A stretch of 64,000 nucleotides of DNA from Rhodocyclaceae bacterium (GTDB lineage: Bacteria > Pseudomonadota > Gammaproteobacteria > Burkholderiales > Rhodocyclaceae), in the NCBI GenBank assembly GCA_023383815.1, contig JAHDYG010000002.1, positions 124,001 to 188,000 of the forward strand, given 5' to 3'. The notes beneath the pieces were generated by a model that worked only from the letters and a program-made list of their open reading frames with translations, ran no database searches and was not told the origin of the DNA. Position 1 is the stretch's first letter, and each line of letters starts with the position of its first letter. Position numbers and translations under genes: made by a program. Positions 26,073 through 34,892 of this stretch are shown piece by piece.

Positions 26073-28784
26073 ATGACTGACCACGGACCGCGAGGCGGAT
26101 CCTCCTTTGCTCGCTGGTACTGGACCGCGCCATATGTCGCGGTCGGCGTGTTTGCGCTGACGATGCTCGTGCTGGTGTGGCTGCTGCAGACGCGTGAAGC
26201 CGAGGGGCAGCGCAACGCGGTGGCGCGCGACGTGCAATGGGCCGAACAGACGATCCGGCTCCACATGCAGGGCACCGAGGAGTTCCTGAGCCAGCTTGCC
26301 CGCGATCTGGCGGCCGGGTCGCTCGATCCGGACGGCTTCCAGCTCAGGGCCAACCAGCACATCGCCAACAACAGCGAACTGGTGAACATCGCCTGGGTCG
26401 GTCCGGACGAGAAGGTTCGCTGGTCGGCACCGTTCGACACCACCGACTGGCTTGCCGGCGATCTCCTGCTGCCATCCCAGAGCGAGCCGTTCCAGCGCGC
26501 GCGGGAACTTGGGCGACCGAGCTACGGCGAGGCGCACCCCAACGCGCGCGAGCACGTCGTGCTCGAAGTTCACGTGCCCGTGCGCCGCGGACGGGAGTTC
26601 GTCGGCGCGATCGTTGGTGTCTACTCGATCGAGCGGATGGTGCGTCACCTCGTTCCGAGCTGGTTCGCAGAGAAATACCGCCTGGCCCTCATCGGCGGGC
26701 GCGGCGACATGCTGGCCGTCAATTCGAGCGTCGTCGACCTGGACGAGAGCATCTCGTTCGAGATCGCGCTCGACCCTCCGGGCAACGGCCTGACCCTGCG
26801 CGCGACCGCTTTCCGCACCGAAGGCAAGCTGCCCCAGGCGTTGCCGACGGCGATGATCCTGGGCCTGTCGGTGATCATCCTGTGGAGCCTGTGGCTGTTG
26901 CGCACGCACGTCCGGCGTCGCGTACAGGTCGAGAAGGAGCGTGACCGCCTGTTCAACATGTCGCTCGACCTGCTCTGCATCGTCGGTCTGGACGGCAGCT
27001 TCCGGCGCTGCAACCCGGCGTTCGAGCGCATCCTCGGTTATGCCCCCGCCTCCTTGCTCGGCCGCGCCCTGCTCGACGTCGTGCATAGCGACGACATTCC
27101 CGAGACGCTCGGGCAGATGCATCAGCTGGCCGCGGGTCAGCCGGTCAGTTTCGAGAACCGCTGCCGCTGCGCCGACGGAACCTTCAAGTGGCTCGCATGG
27201 AGCATCAATCCGGTCGCCGATGAAAAGCTCGTGTACGCCGTCGCGCACGACATCACCGGGCGCAAGGCCACCGAGGACGCCCTGCGCGCCGAATCGGCCT
27301 TCCGCAAGGCGATGGAGGAGTCGGTCATCACGGGCATGCGGGCCATCGATCTTTCGGGACGCATCATCTACGTGAACAGTGCGTTCTGCCGCATGGTCGG
27401 ATTTCGCGAGGATGAACTCGTCGGGGCCGTGCCGCCGTTTCCGTACTGGCCGGACGAGGATCTCGACATCTGCGGCCGCAATCTCGACATGACCCTGGCG
27501 GGCCGCGCGCCTCCGGGTGGCTTCGAGATGCGCATCCGGCGCAAGAACGGCGAGCGGCTCGATGCGCGCTTCTACCTTTCTCCGCTGATCGATCTCACGG
27601 GCAAGCAGACGGGCTGGATGGCCTCGGTGACCGACATCACCGAGCCCAAACGCGTGCGTGCCGCGCTCGAAGAGGCTCAGGTGCGATTCGAGGCCGTACT
27701 CGACGGACTGGAGGCGGCGGTGTTCGTCGCCGATGCAGCGACCGACGAGATCCTGTTTGCGAACCGCGCGTTCAAGAACATCTATGGTTTCGACGCGGTT
27801 GGCCGTACCGTGCGCGGCGTCGCGGTGCCCCAGCCTGAAAGCGGCGACTACCGCGTCAATCTCGTCGGACTGGATGTGGCAGAACTCCCCGTGGAACTGT
27901 TCGACGGCGAGGTCCAGCATCCGCTGTCGGGGCGCTGGTACCACGTGCGCGAACACGCGACGCGCTGGGTCGACGGCCGCGTGGTGCGCATGGGGATTGC
28001 GACCGACATCACCGACCGCAAGCAGAATGCCGAGGTGTCGCGCCAGCAGGCCGAGCGCCTGCAGCACACCTCGCGCCTGATCACGATGGGCGAGATGGCC
28101 TCGACGCTGGCGCACGAGCTGAATCAGCCTCTGTCGGCGATCGCGAACTACTGCATGGGGTGCGTGACGCGCATCCAGTCCGGAAAATTCCGCCAGGAGG
28201 ATCTTCTGGCGGCGATGCAGAAGGCGAGTTTCCAGGCAGAGCGTGCGGGCAAGATCATCCGCCGTGTGCGCGAGTTCGTGAAGAAAAGCGAACCGCGGCG
28301 CAGCGCCGTGCAGATCGCCGAGGTGCTCGACGACGCGATCGGTTTTGCCGACATCGACGCGCGGCGGGTGAGCGGCAGGATCGTGCTCGAGGTCGAGGCG
28401 GATCTGCCACCGGTGCACGCGGACCGGATCATGATCGAGCAGGTCGTCATCAACCTCATCAAGAACGGGCTGGATGCGATGTCCGAGCTGCCGCGCAATG
28501 AGCGCCTGCTCATCGTCCGGGCGCGGCGCGAAGGGGCGCGCTGGGTCGAGATCTCGGTCGTGGACCGCGGCCACGGCATCGGCGAGGAGGAGCGCAAGCT
28601 CCTCTTCACTCCGTTCTACACGACCAAGAGTGAAGGCATGGGCATGGGGCTCAACATCTGCCGGTCGATCGTCGAGTTTCACGACGGACGCCTGACGGTG
28701 GACGAGAACCCGGAAGGCGGTACCATCTTCTCCTTCACGCTGCCAACGGAGGTCGTCAGTGAGCATGTCGCCCGAAGAGCCTGA
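26073..28784 (+). CDS. Membrane-bound PAS-domain sensor histidine kinase
   Basis: A 903-aa hybrid-free sensor kinase. TM1 lies at about 19-40 and TM2 near 265-283, enclosing a periplasmic sensor of about 220 residues. Three PAS domains follow (about 293-410, 413-530, 535-660), then the HisKA helix with phospho-acceptor His681 in AHELNQPLSAI, and the HATPase domain with NLIKNGLDA and GMGMGLNICRSI boxes. This H-box and the FixJ-type partner mark the FixL/TodS-like group. Its 3' end overlaps the response regulator gene. The divergent binding protein may supply the ligand, as in binding-protein-linked sensors; that is inference. Confidence 0.92.
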   Translation: MTDHGPRGGSSFARWYWTAPYVAVGVFALTMLVLVWLLQTREAEGQRNAVARDVQWAEQTIRLHMQGTEEFLSQLARDLAAGSLDPDGFQLRANQHIANNSELVNIAWVGPDEKVRWSAPFDTTDWLAGDLLLPSQSEPFQRARELGRPSYGEAHPNAREHVVLEVHVPVRRGREFVGAIVGVYSIERMVRHLVPSWFAEKYRLALIGGRGDMLAVNSSVVDLDESISFEIALDPPGNGLTLRATAFRTEGKLPQALPTAMILGLSVIILWSLWLLRTHVRRRVQVEKERDRLFNMSLDLLCIVGLDGSFRRCNPAFERILGYAPASLLGRALLDVVHSDDIPETLGQMHQLAAGQPVSFENRCRCADGTFKWLAWSINPVADEKLVYAVAHDITGRKATEDALRAESAFRKAMEESVITGMRAIDLSGRIIYVNSAFCRMVGFREDELVGAVPPFPYWPDEDLDICGRNLDMTLAGRAPPGGFEMRIRRKNGERLDARFYLSPLIDLTGKQTGWMASVTDITEPKRVRAALEEAQVRFEAVLDGLEAAVFVADAATDEILFANRAFKNIYGFDAVGRTVRGVAVPQPESGDYRVNLVGLDVAELPVELFDGEVQHPLSGRWYHVREHATRWVDGRVVRMGIATDITDRKQNAEVSRQQAERLQHTSRLITMGEMASTLAHELNQPLSAIANYCMGCVTRIQSGKFRQEDLLAAMQKASFQAERAGKIIRRVREFVKKSEPRRSAVQIAEVLDDAIGFADIDARRVSGRIVLEVEADLPPVHADRIMIEQVVINLIKNGLDAMSELPRNERLLIVRARREGARWVEISVVDRGHGIGEEERKLLFTPFYTTKSEGMGMGLNICRSIVEFHDGRLTVDENPEGGTIFSFTLPTEVVSEHVARRA

Positions 28785-29397
28785 CCAGTGCATCTACATC
28801 GTCGATGACGACGAGGCCCTGCGCGATTCGCTCGTCTGGCTGCTCGAATCCAGCGGCTATCGCGTATGCGCCTACGACTCGGCCGAGACCTTTCTCGCCA
28901 GCTACCAGCCGCAGATGACCGGCTGCCTGGTGCTCGACGTGCGCATGCCGGGCATGAGCGGACTGGAGCTGTTCGAGGAGATGCGCCTTCGTCATTCCAC
29001 GCTACCGGTGATCTTCATCACCGGTCACGGCGATGTGCCGATGGCGGTGGCTGCGGTCAAGCGCGGTGCGGTCGATTTCATCGAAAAGCCGTTCGGCGAC
29101 CGCGACATGCTCGGCCTGATCGAGGAAAGCCTTGCACGCGAACGCGAAGGCCGCAAGCAGCGGCGGATGGAGGCCGAGACCCTGCGCCGGCTGGGGGAAC
29201 TGACCCAGCGCGAGCGCGAGGTGCTCGATCTGATCATCGCCGGCAAGCTCAACAAGCAGATCGCCGATCTCCTCGGCATCAGCATCAAGACGGTCGAGGT
29301 GCACCGGGCTCGCGTGATGGAGAAGATGGGGGTCAGTTCGCTTGCGGAACTGGTCCAGTGCGTGATCACCGGCGAACCCGGGACCCTGCGCGGCTGA
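28759..29397 (+). CDS. FixJ/NarL-type response regulator
   Basis: A 212-aa two-domain transcriptional regulator, partner of the preceding kinase. The receiver has the acidic pocket VDDDE (15-19), phospho-acceptor Asp60 in LVLDVRMPG, and KPF lysine near 110. A LuxR-type helix-turn-helix covers about 148-205. The start is GTG at 28759 or ATG at 28765, both inside the kinase gene, which points to translational coupling. Targets are not visible; the divergent binding-protein gene is one candidate. Confidence 0.93.
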   Translation: MSMSPEEPDQCIYIVDDDEALRDSLVWLLESSGYRVCAYDSAETFLASYQPQMTGCLVLDVRMPGMSGLELFEEMRLRHSTLPVIFITGHGDVPMAVAAVKRGAVDFIEKPFGDRDMLGLIEESLAREREGRKQRRMEAETLRRLGELTQREREVLDLIIAGKLNKQIADLLGISIKTVEVHRARVMEKMGVSSLAELVQCVITGEPGTLRG

Positions 29398-29445
29398 GCG
29401 CCGCTCCGCCGCACGACTGCCGCCCCTCGGAGAGCCGACCGCTTC

Positions 29446-31185
29446 ATGTCCGCAATCAACGGTTTATTGCTGCTTGCCGGGCTGCTGCTCTTCATCAGCG
29501 TGCTCGCAAGCACGCTGTCGGCACGACTCGGGCTGCCGCTGCTGCTGCTCTTTCTCGTGGTTGGCATGCTGGCCGGCGAGGAAGGGCCGGGCGGCATCGT
29601 CTTCAGCGATTTCTCGACCGCGATGCTGGTCGCGCAGCTTGCGCTCGCAGTCATCCTGCTCGATGGCGGGCTGCGCACCCGCGCCTCGACCTTGCGCGTG
29701 GCTTCGACCCCGGCTGCCGTGCTGGCCAGCGCGGGGGTCATCTTCACTGCCGGCCTTCTCGGGGCCTTTGCGACCTGGTTGTTCGAAGTCGACTGGCGTC
29801 TGGGATTCCTGCTCGCTTCGATCGTCGGTTCGACCGATGCGGCGGCCGTGTTCTCGCTGCTGCGCAACAGCGGCGTGCGGCTCAACGACCGGGTCAAGGC
29901 GACGCTGGAGATCGAATCCGGTGCCAACGATCCGATGGCGATCCTGCTCGTTACCGTGATGGTGCAGATGATCCTGTCGCCCGACGACACCGATGGCTGG
30001 GCCTACGTCGTGGTGTTGCTGCAGCAGCTCGCCCTCGGCCTGCTGGCCGGCCTGGGAGGCGGCTGGGTGCTGGCGCGCATGCTCGCGCGGCTGCGGCTCG
30101 CCGAAGGGCTCTATGCGCTGCTGATCGTCTCCGGCGGGCTGATGGTGTTCGCTGCAACCAACATGGTCGGTGGCAGCGGCTTTCTTGCGATCTATCTGGC
30201 CGGGCTGATCATCGGCAACCGACGCAGCCACGCCACCGAACATGTGCTGCGGGTGATGGACGGGCTCGCCTGGCTCGCCCAGGCAGGCATGTTCCTCGCA
30301 CTCGGCTTGCTGGTGACGCCCTCGCACCTCGTCGAACACTGGCCTCTGTCGCTTGCGATGGCCTTCTTCCTGATGCTGGTCGCGAGGCCGCTCGCGGTGC
30401 TGGCCTGCCTGCTGCCGCTGCGCTTCAGTGCCCGCGAGATTGCCTACATCTCGTGGGTCGGGCTGCGCGGTGCGGTGCCGATCGTGCTTGCAATGTATCC
30501 ATTGATGATGGGCGTGCCGCAGTCCGGCCTGCTGTTCGATGTCGCCTTTGCGGTCGTGCTGGTGTCGCTCTTGGTGCAGGGATCGACCGTGCCGGCGGCT
30601 GCCCGCCTGCTCGGTGTCGTGATCCCGCCGCGCCCCGAGCCGGTAGACCGGCTGGAGGTCTGGGTCGGCGAGCATGCGACGCTCGATCTGATGGAATACG
30701 TGGTCGGTGCGCGCTCGCGTGCCGAAGGCAACCACCCGGACTCCCTCGTTGCCCAGGAGGCTGGCCCGGACGTACGTTGTGCCGCGGTGCTGCGCGAAGG
30801 GAAGTTGTTGCCCCTGCATCGCGGTACGCGCCTGCGCGCGAGCGATTCGGTCTGGCTGATCGCCCCTGACGCGCTCGCCGAGCGACTGTCCACGGCGTTC
30901 GAGCCGGGGCGCGAGGACGAGCTTACGGCGCACGCCGGCTTCTTCGGGCAGTTCACGGTGTCCGCCGAGTGTCAGGCCGGTGATCTGGCAGCCGCCTACG
31001 GCCTCGTGCTCGAGCCGGGTGAGGCGGACCTGGCGCTCGGGGTGCTCGTCATCCGGCGCCTCGGGCGCCACCCGGTCGAGGGTGACCGGGTCCGGATCGG
31101 AGGCTTCGAACTTACGGTGCGCCATCTCGACGCGCGCGGCAAGGTCGACCAGATCGGTCTCAAGTGTCCACGTCCCGATAGCTGA
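29446..31185 (+). CDS. nhaP2: Potassium/proton antiporter, NhaP2/CvrA-type CPA1 family
   Basis: A 579-aa CPA1 antiporter. About 12 membrane segments cover residues 1-390, with the conserved ESGANDPMA near 151-159 containing the ion-binding Asn-Asp pair. A cytoplasmic C-terminus holds a TrkA-C (RCK_C) domain around 400-480 and a CorC_HlyC-like transporter-associated domain at the end. This domain order matches NhaP2 (CvrA), which exports K+ in exchange for protons and helps volume control. It stands alone, 48 nt after the response regulator. Na+ as the substrate is possible. Confidence 0.9.
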   Translation: MSAINGLLLLAGLLLFISVLASTLSARLGLPLLLLFLVVGMLAGEEGPGGIVFSDFSTAMLVAQLALAVILLDGGLRTRASTLRVASTPAAVLASAGVIFTAGLLGAFATWLFEVDWRLGFLLASIVGSTDAAAVFSLLRNSGVRLNDRVKATLEIESGANDPMAILLVTVMVQMILSPDDTDGWAYVVVLLQQLALGLLAGLGGGWVLARMLARLRLAEGLYALLIVSGGLMVFAATNMVGGSGFLAIYLAGLIIGNRRSHATEHVLRVMDGLAWLAQAGMFLALGLLVTPSHLVEHWPLSLAMAFFLMLVARPLAVLACLLPLRFSAREIAYISWVGLRGAVPIVLAMYPLMMGVPQSGLLFDVAFAVVLVSLLVQGSTVPAAARLLGVVIPPRPEPVDRLEVWVGEHATLDLMEYVVGARSRAEGNHPDSLVAQEAGPDVRCAAVLREGKLLPLHRGTRLRASDSVWLIAPDALAERLSTAFEPGREDELTAHAGFFGQFTVSAECQAGDLAAAYGLVLEPGEADLALGVLVIRRLGRHPVEGDRVRIGGFELTVRHLDARGKVDQIGLKCPRPDS

Positions 31186-31257
31186 CGGGAATCGCTCCGC
31201 GGACCGTCGAAAAAGCGATTCGCGTGCACCCGGCCAGTTCTCCAAAGAGTGCGGAAG

Positions 31258-31271
31258 TTGATTTTTATCAA
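31258..31271 (+). promoter_or_regulatory. Perfect FNR/Anr box upstream of iorA
   Basis: TTGATTTTTATCAA is an exact TTGAT-N4-ATCAA FNR/Anr consensus. Its centre (31264.5) would be at -41.5 for a start near 31306, and TAGCGT at 31294-31299 is placed as the -10. This is the class II activation geometry, so iorAB is probably switched on when oxygen falls. Confidence 0.8.
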
Positions 31272-31336
31272 CGGCCTGCCGGGGTGGCTACGGTAGCGTC
31301 TAGCCCTTGGTTTTCCAACAGATTGGAGTCAGATGG

Positions 31337-33208
31337 ATGGGTGCACCAATGAAGGTGCCGGCCGCAGGCCGGTTGTTCATGTCCGGGAACGAAGCCGTCG
31401 CACGCGCGGTGTGGGAGTCGGGTGTCCGGCTTGCTGCGGCCTACCCGGGAACCCCCTCGACCGAGATTCTCGAAGTCCTCGCGTTCTACCCCGATCTGTA
31501 CACCGAATGGTCGGTCAATGAAAAGGTTTCGCTGGAGGTTGCACTCGGGGCCTCGATGATGGGCGCACGTGCCTTCTGCGCGATGAAGCACGTGGGGCTG
31601 AACGTGGCCTCCGATGCGCTGATGACGCTGACCGTCACGGGCGTTGAGGGTGGGCTCGTCATCGCCGTGGCCGACGATGTCGGCATGTCGTCGTCGCAGA
31701 ATGAGCAGGACTCGCGTTTCTGGGGCCGCTTTGCGCACGTGCCGGTGCTCGAGCCGGCCGACTCGCAGGAGGCCTACACGATGACGCGCGCCGCCTTCGA
31801 ACTGTCCGAGCGCTACCGGACGCCGGTCATCCTGCGCATGACGACGCGCATCTGCCACGTCAAGGGCGTCGTCGCAACCGGCGATCGCGTCGCGCCGGAG
31901 CAGGGCGCGTTCGTCAAGGATGCGCGCCGCTGGGTGATGGTGCCCGGCCATGCGAAGCCGCGTGTGCCGCTCATGTACGAGCGTGAAGAGGCGTTGCGCG
32001 CGGAGGCGGTGCGATCGGATCTCAACCGCATCGTCGACGGAACGGACCACAGCGTCGGGTTCGTCACCTCGGGTCCGGCCTACATGCACGTGCGCGAAGC
32101 CTTTCCCGATGCGCCGGTGTTCAAGCTCGGCCTTTCGTACCCGGTGCCGATCGAGTCGATCCGGGGTTTTGCCGCGAGCGTCGGGCAACTGGTCGTCGTC
32201 GAGGAGACCGAGCAGTTGCTCGAGAACGAGCTCAAGGCGGCTGGCATTGCCTGCCACGGCAAGGACATCCTGCCGCGCTGGGGCGAGCTGGCGCCCGAGG
32301 TCCTGCACCAGGGGCTCGCCCGGCTGGCCGGAGCGTCGTTGCCGCCGCCGGCCCATCCTGCCCCTCAGCCGGTGTTTCCGCGCCCGCCCACGCTGTGCGT
32401 CGCCTGTCCGCATCTGGGGGTGTATTACACCCTGTCGCAGATGCGCAACATCGTGATCTCCGGCGATATCGGCTGCTACACGCTGGGCGCCGGCCATCCG
32501 TGGAACGCGCTCGATACCTGCATCTCGATGGGGGCCTCGATGGGCGTCGCGCTGGGCATGGACAAGGCGCGCAGCGAGGCCGACCGCAACAAGAAGATCC
32601 TCGCCGTCATCGGCGACTCGACCTTCATGCACATGGGCATGCAGGGGCTGCTCGACATCACCTGGAATCGCGGCAACGTGACGGTGCTGCTGCTCGACAA
32701 CCGCACCGTCGGCATGACCGGCGGGCAGGAGAACCCGGGCTCCGGGCGCAACCTGCATGGCGAGGAGGCGCCGCGCGTGGACTTCGCGAAGCTGTGCGAG
32801 GCCCTCGGCGTGAAGAAGGAGCGCATTCGCGAGGTCGATCCCTACCAGCTTCCCGTGCTCTTCAAGGCGCTGCGTGAGGAAACGAAGATCGAGGAGCCGT
32901 CGGTGATCATCACCAATCGTCCGTGCGTCCTCATCGACCACTACGAGCCGACGCGTCCCTACTTCGTCGAGGAAGACCGCTGTACCGGCTGCGGCAACTG
33001 CATCGAGGTCGGCTGTCCGGCGATCCACGTGACGCGCCGCGACAAGGAGGTCAAGGCTTCGGGCAAGGAGGTCGATCTCGCCTTCGTGCGCATCGAGACC
33101 TCCGCCTGCACGGGCTGCGGGCTGTGCGTGCAGCCGTGTGCGCCGGAAGCCATCCTCCATGCCGCACCGCTGCCCAACGTGCAGCCGGTGAACTTCACCA
33201 GGACGTGA
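31337..33208 (+). CDS. iorA: Indolepyruvate ferredoxin oxidoreductase, alpha subunit
   Basis: A 623-aa subunit of the oxygen-sensitive enzyme that oxidatively decarboxylates aryl pyruvates (from Trp, Phe, Tyr) to aryl-acetyl-CoA with ferredoxin. It has the pyrimidine domain at the N-terminus (PGTPSTEI near 34-41), a TPP motif (GDSTFMHMG to DNRTVGMTGG), and two [4Fe-4S] motifs at the C-terminus: Cys549/552/555/560 and Cys591/594/597/601. The ATG at 31337 is preferred over 31307 because GGAG lies 8 nt upstream. iorB follows after 5 nt. The FNR box upstream fits anaerobic expression. In Azoarcus-like bacteria such enzymes serve anaerobic aromatic amino acid breakdown. Confidence 0.93.
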   Translation: MGAPMKVPAAGRLFMSGNEAVARAVWESGVRLAAAYPGTPSTEILEVLAFYPDLYTEWSVNEKVSLEVALGASMMGARAFCAMKHVGLNVASDALMTLTVTGVEGGLVIAVADDVGMSSSQNEQDSRFWGRFAHVPVLEPADSQEAYTMTRAAFELSERYRTPVILRMTTRICHVKGVVATGDRVAPEQGAFVKDARRWVMVPGHAKPRVPLMYEREEALRAEAVRSDLNRIVDGTDHSVGFVTSGPAYMHVREAFPDAPVFKLGLSYPVPIESIRGFAASVGQLVVVEETEQLLENELKAAGIACHGKDILPRWGELAPEVLHQGLARLAGASLPPPAHPAPQPVFPRPPTLCVACPHLGVYYTLSQMRNIVISGDIGCYTLGAGHPWNALDTCISMGASMGVALGMDKARSEADRNKKILAVIGDSTFMHMGMQGLLDITWNRGNVTVLLLDNRTVGMTGGQENPGSGRNLHGEEAPRVDFAKLCEALGVKKERIREVDPYQLPVLFKALREETKIEEPSVIITNRPCVLIDHYEPTRPYFVEEDRCTGCGNCIEVGCPAIHVTRRDKEVKASGKEVDLAFVRIETSACTGCGLCVQPCAPEAILHAAPLPNVQPVNFTRT

Positions 33209-33213
33209 CTGCG

Positions 33214-33822
33214 ATGTCGAAGGTAACCAACATTCTCGTATGCGGCATCGGGGGCCAGGGCGTGATGACGGCCACCGAGATCCTCGCCGAAGCGGCGCTG
33301 TCGCTCGGCTTCGACGTCAAGAAGACCGAGGTGGCCGGGATGAGCCAGCGTGGCGGGGTGGTGACCTCGCACCTGCGTTTCGGCCCCGAAGTCCTGTCGC
33401 CGCAGATCCGCACCGGTGAGGCCGACCTGCTGGTCGGCTTTGAGGCGGCCGAATCGCTGCGCTGGGGCCACATGCTGCGTCCGACGGGCGTCGCGCTCGT
33501 CAATACCGGGCGCATCGTGCCGCCGATCGTCAACGTCGGCCTGTTCGAGTATCCGGAGGATCCGGTCGCCCAGATGCGCGCACTTGGGCTCGAACTGCAT
33601 GCCTTCGATGCGACGACGCTGGCGCAGGGGCTGGGCAACATCCGGCTCGGCAACACCGTCATGCTGGGCGCGATGGCCGATCGCCTGCCGTTTCCGGCGG
33701 AAGTGCTGCTCGATGCCGTGCTGGCACGGTTCGCGACGCGCAAGCCGAAGCTCGTCGAGATCAACCGGGAAGCCTTCGAGACCGGTAGACGCGCGGTCTC
33801 CGGCAATCCCGCGGCGGCCTGA
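33214..33822 (+). CDS. iorB: Indolepyruvate ferredoxin oxidoreductase, beta subunit
   Basis: A 202-aa gamma-type (POR_N/catalytic) subunit that completes the IorAB enzyme. It starts MSKVTNILVCGIGGQGV, with the GIGGQG nucleotide/CoA-binding loop and the EVAGMSQRGG motif that mark this family. The ATG at 33214 is 5 nt after the iorA stop, so both come from the FNR-controlled transcript. Length is normal (about 200 aa). No ferredoxin gene is adjacent. Confidence 0.92.
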   Translation: MSKVTNILVCGIGGQGVMTATEILAEAALSLGFDVKKTEVAGMSQRGGVVTSHLRFGPEVLSPQIRTGEADLLVGFEAAESLRWGHMLRPTGVALVNTGRIVPPIVNVGLFEYPEDPVAQMRALGLELHAFDATTLAQGLGNIRLGNTVMLGAMADRLPFPAEVLLDAVLARFATRKPKLVEINREAFETGRRAVSGNPAAA

Positions 33823-33867
33823 GGGACACGCAGGCGCAACACTTTCTGCTGCGGCGGCTTGCGGAGA

Positions 33868-33898
33868 TTGCTGGTCCGAAGGCGGCCGGCCCTATACT
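33868..33898 (+). promoter_or_regulatory. Possible sigma70 promoter for the beta-barrel protein gene
   Basis: TATACT at 33893-33898 is a good -10, 32 nt before the ATG. TTGCTG at 33868 is the best -35 but the 19-nt spacing is long, so the call is tentative. Confidence 0.4.
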
Positions 33899-33930
33899 GC
33901 CTGCATGATTCCGATTGCAGGTGACGCGTC

Positions 33931-34875
33931 ATGCGTGGATGGAGTTTTCCGGTCTGTCTGTTTCTGCTGTGGGGCGCTGTGGGTGCCGTCGCGGCGCGAG
34001 AGGAGGCCGTACCCGGCGAGCAGGAAGGTGTCCTTGAACGTGCCCGCAGCGGCTTGCGGGCCGGCACCGAATGGCTGGCCAGCGGGATCGACGGCTGGTT
34101 TGGAGACAGGCCGTTCAGTGACGGCGGCAAGGTTTCGGGGCGTGTGCGCCTGAAGACGCTGTGGCGTCAGGACGAGGGGTTCAAGGGCGGGCTCCGGTTT
34201 CGCGCCCGCCTTGAACTGCCAAATCTGAAGGAGCGCAGCTACCTCTTCGTCGGGCAGGACAACGAACGCGAACTCGTGACCGACCGGCCGGAGGAGTTTT
34301 CGCGCGAACAGCAGTTGCTCGCAGAGTCGCGCCGGGAGGACCAGACCTTCTTCGCCGGGCTGGGCTATGCCGTGCGCGAGCGAGTGGACCTTCGGCTCGG
34401 GGTGCGCGGAGGCTACAAGCTCTATGCGCAGGCCCGCTACCGTAAGCGCTGGAAGTTGTCGGAACACGATCGCCTGGAGTTCATCGAGACGCTCTTCTGG
34501 ACCGTCCGCGACCGCATCGGATCGACGACGGCCCTCAACTACGAGCACGCCTGGTCGCCGACCCTCGCGTTGCGCTGGCGAACCGCCGGCACGATCTCGA
34601 AGCGCACCGACGGCCTGGCCTGGTCGAGCGCACTGGGTGTGTTCAAGAGCTTCGGCGATGAACGGCTGCTGGCGGTGGAGGCCGTCGTCAATGGTGAGAG
34701 CGAGTCTCACGTCCGGGTGCACGAATATGGCCTGCGGGTGACCTGGCGCGAGGCCCTCCACCAAGACTGGCTGATCGGTGAGACCGTCATCGGCCACTAC
34801 TGGCCGCGGCGCGAGGACGACTCCGAGCGCAAGCGCAGCTGGGCGGCAGGTTTTGCGCTCGAAATGTTGTTCTGA
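33931..34875 (+). CDS. Predicted outer-membrane beta-barrel protein, unknown function
   Basis: A 314-aa secreted protein I cannot assign to a named family. A signal peptide covers residues 1-22 (cleavage after AVA). The mature part, after a charged lead, alternates hydrophobic and polar residues in many short strands rich in Arg, Tyr and Trp (for example LDLRLGVRGGYKLYAQARYRK), and the last residue is Phe, the usual BamA recognition end of outer-membrane barrels. It is a single gene between iorB and a convergent TAXI gene. Barrel topology is inference from pattern. Confidence 0.75.
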   Translation: MRGWSFPVCLFLLWGAVGAVAAREEAVPGEQEGVLERARSGLRAGTEWLASGIDGWFGDRPFSDGGKVSGRVRLKTLWRQDEGFKGGLRFRARLELPNLKERSYLFVGQDNERELVTDRPEEFSREQQLLAESRREDQTFFAGLGYAVRERVDLRLGVRGGYKLYAQARYRKRWKLSEHDRLEFIETLFWTVRDRIGSTTALNYEHAWSPTLALRWRTAGTISKRTDGLAWSSALGVFKSFGDERLLAVEAVVNGESESHVRVHEYGLRVTWREALHQDWLIGETVIGHYWPRREDDSERKRSWAAGFALEMLF

Positions 34876-34892
34876 CCGGCCGGCTGCCGGCC

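Noticed and set aside
24837-28793. 1318-codon minus-strand open frame across the sensor kinase
   Set aside because: It runs antisense to the kinase and through the binding-protein gene in another frame, without domain content.
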